DNA of 64,000 nucleotides. It comes from JABAAI01 sp965242745 (lineage in GTDB: Bacteria > Spirochaetota > Leptospiria > Leptospirales > Leptonemataceae). Below, in pieces: positions 61,376 to 64,000 of this stretch. A program made the translations under genes and the position numbers. The notes beneath the pieces are model-generated. The model was not told where the DNA came from. It saw nothing but the letters and a program-made list of their open reading frames with translations, and made no database searches. Location of the stretch: NCBI GenBank assembly GCA_965242745.1, contig CBDETG010000107.1, positions 1 to 64,000 of the forward strand. The letters are read 5' to 3'. The first letter of the stretch is position 1; every line of letters starts with the position of its first letter.

Positions 61376-63499
61376 ATGTTTGCTCTAACAAGCGCTTCCA
61401 GTCAAGACCCGGCTCTTGCTGCTAATCCTCTTTTATCACAAGGGAAGCTGCCTGCTTTTGATAAGATTCAAGCTGAGCATGCAGCGCCCGCTGTCCGCTA
61501 TATGCTTGCAGAGGCCCAAGCATACCTGGAGCAGCTTGAAAAAAAAGAAGGGGATTGGGAGCTGATACAGGGCTTAAACGAGATAGATTATGAAATCCGC
61601 CGCATTTTTGGACCGCTGAGCCATTTGCTGGGGGTGAAAAATAACCCAGCCCTCCGCGATGCCTATGAAAGCGTGATCAAAGATATCGTTGCCTTTGAAG
61701 TGCGTATCAAACAGAGCGCTAAGATATACAAGGCCCTATGCAAGATGGATGCCGGCAGCTCTTTTGGCAGCTCTCAGAGAAAGAGAATTCTTGAGCTGCG
61801 TTTGCTGCATGCCCGCCACGCTGGAGTGGCCTTGGAGGCAACAAAGCAAAGGCAGTTCAAAGAGATTGTTTCTGAGCTGACGGAGCTGTCTGTGCAATTC
61901 TCAAACAATGTGCTGGATGCTACCAAAGCCTTTGTCCTAGTGCTGCGGGATAAAAAAGATGTCGAAGGCCTGCCTTTATCCAGCTTAGAGCTGGCTGCGC
62001 AAAATTATACAAATCACGCAAAGGCTTCTCAAGCAGGCAGGGCCAGCGCAGAAGATGGGCCGTGGCTCATCAGCTTGGATGCCCCCTCATACCTCCCCTT
62101 TATGCAGCATGCGCATAATCGCTCTTTGCGGGAAAAGTTATACAAGGCCTATATCAGCCGCGCTTCTTCTGGTGATTTTGACAATACAGACATGATTCAG
62201 CGCATCCTAAAGCTACGTAAAAAACAAGCAAAGCTTCTGGGCTATAGCAGCTTTGCTCAGCTGCGTTTGGACACGCGCATGGCAGGGAAGGTAGAGGCGG
62301 TATACGAGCTGATAGAAGAGCTCCGTAGCGCCGCATGGCTGCCTGCGCAAAAAGAATGGCAGGAGCTGAAAGATTTTGCGCGCAGGGAATCCCAGGAAAA
62401 AGACTTGGAGCTGCAGCATTGGGACATTCCCTATTGGGCAGAGCGGCTCAGAGAAAAGCGTTTTGCCTTTACACAGGAGGACTTACGTCCTTATTTTCCT
62501 TTAGGGCGCGTCTTGGCAGGGCTCTTCGAGCTAAGCAAAGAGATTTTTGGCATTGAAATCCGCCAGGTATTTGGAGAGGCTCCTGTATGGCATCCTGACG
62601 TGCAATATTTCGTGATTATGGACCAAGATAGGAAGCCCATTGCTTCTTTCTATTTAGACCCTTATTCGCGGCCGCAGGAAAAAAGAGGGGGCGCATGGAT
62701 GGATGAGTGCGTAAATCGTTGCAAAAGAAATGGCAAAATCGATCTGCCTGTGGCCTACCTTGTCTGCAATGCCTCTCCTCCTGTAGGTAAACAAGATGCC
62801 CAAAATGCCCAAAATGCCTTGATGAATTTTAGAGAAGTAGAAACCCTTCTGCACGAATTTGGACACGGCTTGCAGCACATGCTTACGCGAATTGATGAGG
62901 CAGACATATCAGGGATCAATGGAGTAGAGTGGGATGCAGTTGAGCTCCCTAGTCAATTCATGGAGAACTGGTGCTACCATCGCCCTACGCTCACCTCTTT
63001 AAGCGAACATGTAACAAGCAAAGAAAAGCTCCCAGCAGAGCTCTTTGAGAAAATTCAGCAGGCGCGCACGTATAGAGCCGCCTCAAACATGTTACGCCAG
63101 TTAGGCCTGAGCCTGATTGATATGGAATTGCATGATCGTTTTGATCCTGACTCTGAAGATATTGCCCAGACGCAGAAAAAAGTAGATGCCTTGACGAGCC
63201 TTCTTCCTCCCTTGCCAGAAGATCGTTTTTTATGCGCTTTTTCACATATTTTTGCGGGCTCATATGCCGCAGGTTATTATAGCTACAAGTGGGCAGAGGT
63301 GCTTTCGGCAGACTGTTTTAGCGCTTTTGAAGAAGCAGGCTTAGATAAGCCTCAGGCTCTCAAAAAGACAGGCATGCGTTTTAGGGATACAATTCTTGCT
63401 TTGGGCGGCAGCCAGCATCCGGAAGCAATCTTTCAGGCTTTTCGGGGCCGTAAAGCCACAACGGCAGCTCTTTTGCGTCATTCTGGTTTGACAGCCTAA
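61376..63499 (+). CDS. prlC: M3-family oligopeptidase (OpdA/PrlC-like)
   Basis: 707 aa from ATG 61376. Zn metallopeptidase of the thimet oligopeptidase family. The catalytic motif is LLHEFGHGLQHML with the third ligand Glu in INGVEWDAVELPSQFMENW. Further family signs: LPAFDKIQAEHAAPAV at the start, DPYSRPQEKRGGAWMD, and the end block FSHIFAGSYAAGYYSYKWAEVLSADCF. Upstream, a GTG at 61321 gives MKKSIDKKPLS and, with one base removed near 61351, continues AVLAFSFMFALTSASSQDP, a good signal peptide; that full frame is 726 codons exactly. So the enzyme may be exported, or the start may be frameshifted. Confidence 0.92.
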   Translation: MFALTSASSQDPALAANPLLSQGKLPAFDKIQAEHAAPAVRYMLAEAQAYLEQLEKKEGDWELIQGLNEIDYEIRRIFGPLSHLLGVKNNPALRDAYESVIKDIVAFEVRIKQSAKIYKALCKMDAGSSFGSSQRKRILELRLLHARHAGVALEATKQRQFKEIVSELTELSVQFSNNVLDATKAFVLVLRDKKDVEGLPLSSLELAAQNYTNHAKASQAGRASAEDGPWLISLDAPSYLPFMQHAHNRSLREKLYKAYISRASSGDFDNTDMIQRILKLRKKQAKLLGYSSFAQLRLDTRMAGKVEAVYELIEELRSAAWLPAQKEWQELKDFARRESQEKDLELQHWDIPYWAERLREKRFAFTQEDLRPYFPLGRVLAGLFELSKEIFGIEIRQVFGEAPVWHPDVQYFVIMDQDRKPIASFYLDPYSRPQEKRGGAWMDECVNRCKRNGKIDLPVAYLVCNASPPVGKQDAQNAQNALMNFREVETLLHEFGHGLQHMLTRIDEADISGINGVEWDAVELPSQFMENWCYHRPTLTSLSEHVTSKEKLPAELFEKIQQARTYRAASNMLRQLGLSLIDMELHDRFDPDSEDIAQTQKKVDALTSLLPPLPEDRFLCAFSHIFAGSYAAGYYSYKWAEVLSADCFSAFEEAGLDKPQALKKTGMRFRDTILALGGSQHPEAIFQAFRGRKATTAALLRHSGLTA

Positions 63500-64000
63500 A
63501 TGTATACAAGCAGCATGAAATTGATTCTTATGCGCCATGCCCAAGCAGAGCCGGGCGAAGATGATTTTCAAAGGCCCCTCAGCGCGCAAGGGCGAAAGGA
63601 CGCGTACAATATGGCCTTATTTCTTCACAGCGCCGGCTGTTTCCCCTTAGAAATACATGCCAGCCCCCTTAGGCGGGCCCAAGAGACGCAAAAAATTCTT
63701 TGGGAATACATAACGGCAAACCTCAGGAATCCTCCGGAATTCAATAACGTACAAGAGCCATGCGCGATGTATACCGAAGACAGCTTAAGGCCCGGGTTTG
63801 GCGTAGAAACAAGCCTGCGCTTATTGGAAAAGCAGAATCTGAGCTCCAAGTATTTTTCTATGTGGGTCCTGCATGCGCCTGACATAGCTTTCGTGGCTGC
63901 CTATCTGACAGCTATGCCTGCGGGCAATTTCTATTTTTCCCCCGGCTCTGCGCTGGCTCTGAATCTGAATCCTGCGCATAGCAAAGGAGGGCAGGCCATG
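63500..64000 (+). CDS. sixA: SixA-like phosphohistidine phosphatase, runs off window end
   Basis: The ATG follows the M3 peptidase stop at once (TAAATG); an ATG six codons later is also possible. 167 codons are visible without a stop. LMRHAQAEPG is the RHG catalytic motif of SixA-type phosphatases; DFQRPLSAQGRKDA and IHASPLRRAQETQ follow the family order. SixA acts on phosphohistidine signal or PTS proteins. The insert around FNNVQEPCAMYTEDS is longer than usual and the end is outside the window. Confidence 0.8.
   Translation, partial: MYTSSMKLILMRHAQAEPGEDDFQRPLSAQGRKDAYNMALFLHSAGCFPLEIHASPLRRAQETQKILWEYITANLRNPPEFNNVQEPCAMYTEDSLRPGFGVETSLRLLEKQNLSSKYFSMWVLHAPDIAFVAAYLTAMPAGNFYFSPGSALALNLNPAHSKGGQAM

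Noticed and set aside
1..64000. tRNA or rRNA genes
   Set aside because: I looked for T-arm consensus (GGTTCRANYCC) and long conserved rRNA stretches and saw none; a covariance search would be needed to exclude tRNAs.

Overview
The window looks like the chromosome of a Gram-negative bacterium, most plausibly a spirochaete (Leptospira-like rather than Borrelia- or Treponema-like). The hints are a bactofilin next to a degenerate M23 protein, FapA/DUF342, a CarD-like factor, a PIN-TRAM protein, a K+-dependent membrane pyrophosphatase, many secreted TPR proteins and lipoproteins with Ig-like repeats. No rRNA or tRNA gene was seen, so the taxon is an inference. Base composition is intermediate. The genome looks unstable: coding tandem repeats, IS remnants, palindromic repeats and many single-base indels.

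Layout. 0.5-4.4 kb: lysC (two frameshifts)-murI-ECF sigma factor-putative anti-sigma partner. 4.4-15 kb: fructosamine-kinase-like protein, receiver-HATPase regulator, the overlapping dapD-M23-bactofilin set, HlyIII, GDPD, proS, a free lipoyl domain, DinB-like protein. 15-23 kb: ferredoxin, ruvB, an acidic 81-bp-repeat protein, GT2 glycosyltransferase (frameshifted), hppA. 23-33 kb: three small envelope-type genes, then rpmH-rnpA-yidD-yidC-khpB-ybeY. This last set is broken by two insertions: a DNA methyltransferase-HNH fusion between rpmH and rnpA, and a 2-kb block with a heptad-repeat coiled-coil gene between yidD and yidC. 33-42.7 kb: tyrosine recombinase, two large secreted TPR/NHL proteins, PIN-TRAM, CarD, CitE-like lyase, rsfS, lexA. 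42.7-44.4 kb: a transposase-less cassette bounded by inverted repeats of IS1595 type. It carries a methyltransferase paralogous to the first, but fused to a GIY-YIG-like nuclease domain and broken by a 161-bp multi-hairpin element. 44.4-53 kb: dehydrogenase pseudogene, fapA, IS30 remnant, acyl-CoA dehydrogenase, decayed Ig-repeat lipoprotein, frameshifted rdgB. 53-59 kb: a ruined type I restriction locus (hsdS fragment, hsdR with four indels and a fresh IS1595 insertion) and IS5-type debris. 59-64 kb: TPR protein, M3 oligopeptidase, start of a SixA-like phosphatase.

The most interesting material is DNA modification/restriction and mobility. Two related beta-class methyltransferases carry exchangeable C-terminal nuclease domains (HNH or GIY-YIG). 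One sits inside a housekeeping ribosomal-protein/RNase P operon; the other sits in a mobile-insertion-cassette-like element. Around them are a complete IS1595 element with a perfect 8-bp target duplication, solo ends of the same type, and a family of palindromic GAGCC-ended repeats.

Several genes (lysC, GT2, rdgB, serA-like, hsdR, the 81-bp-repeat protein, the M3 peptidase signal region) are restored exactly by removing or adding single bases, mostly in short homopolymers. This could be real decay, slippage or sequencing error; the IS insertion and an in-frame stop show that some decay is real.
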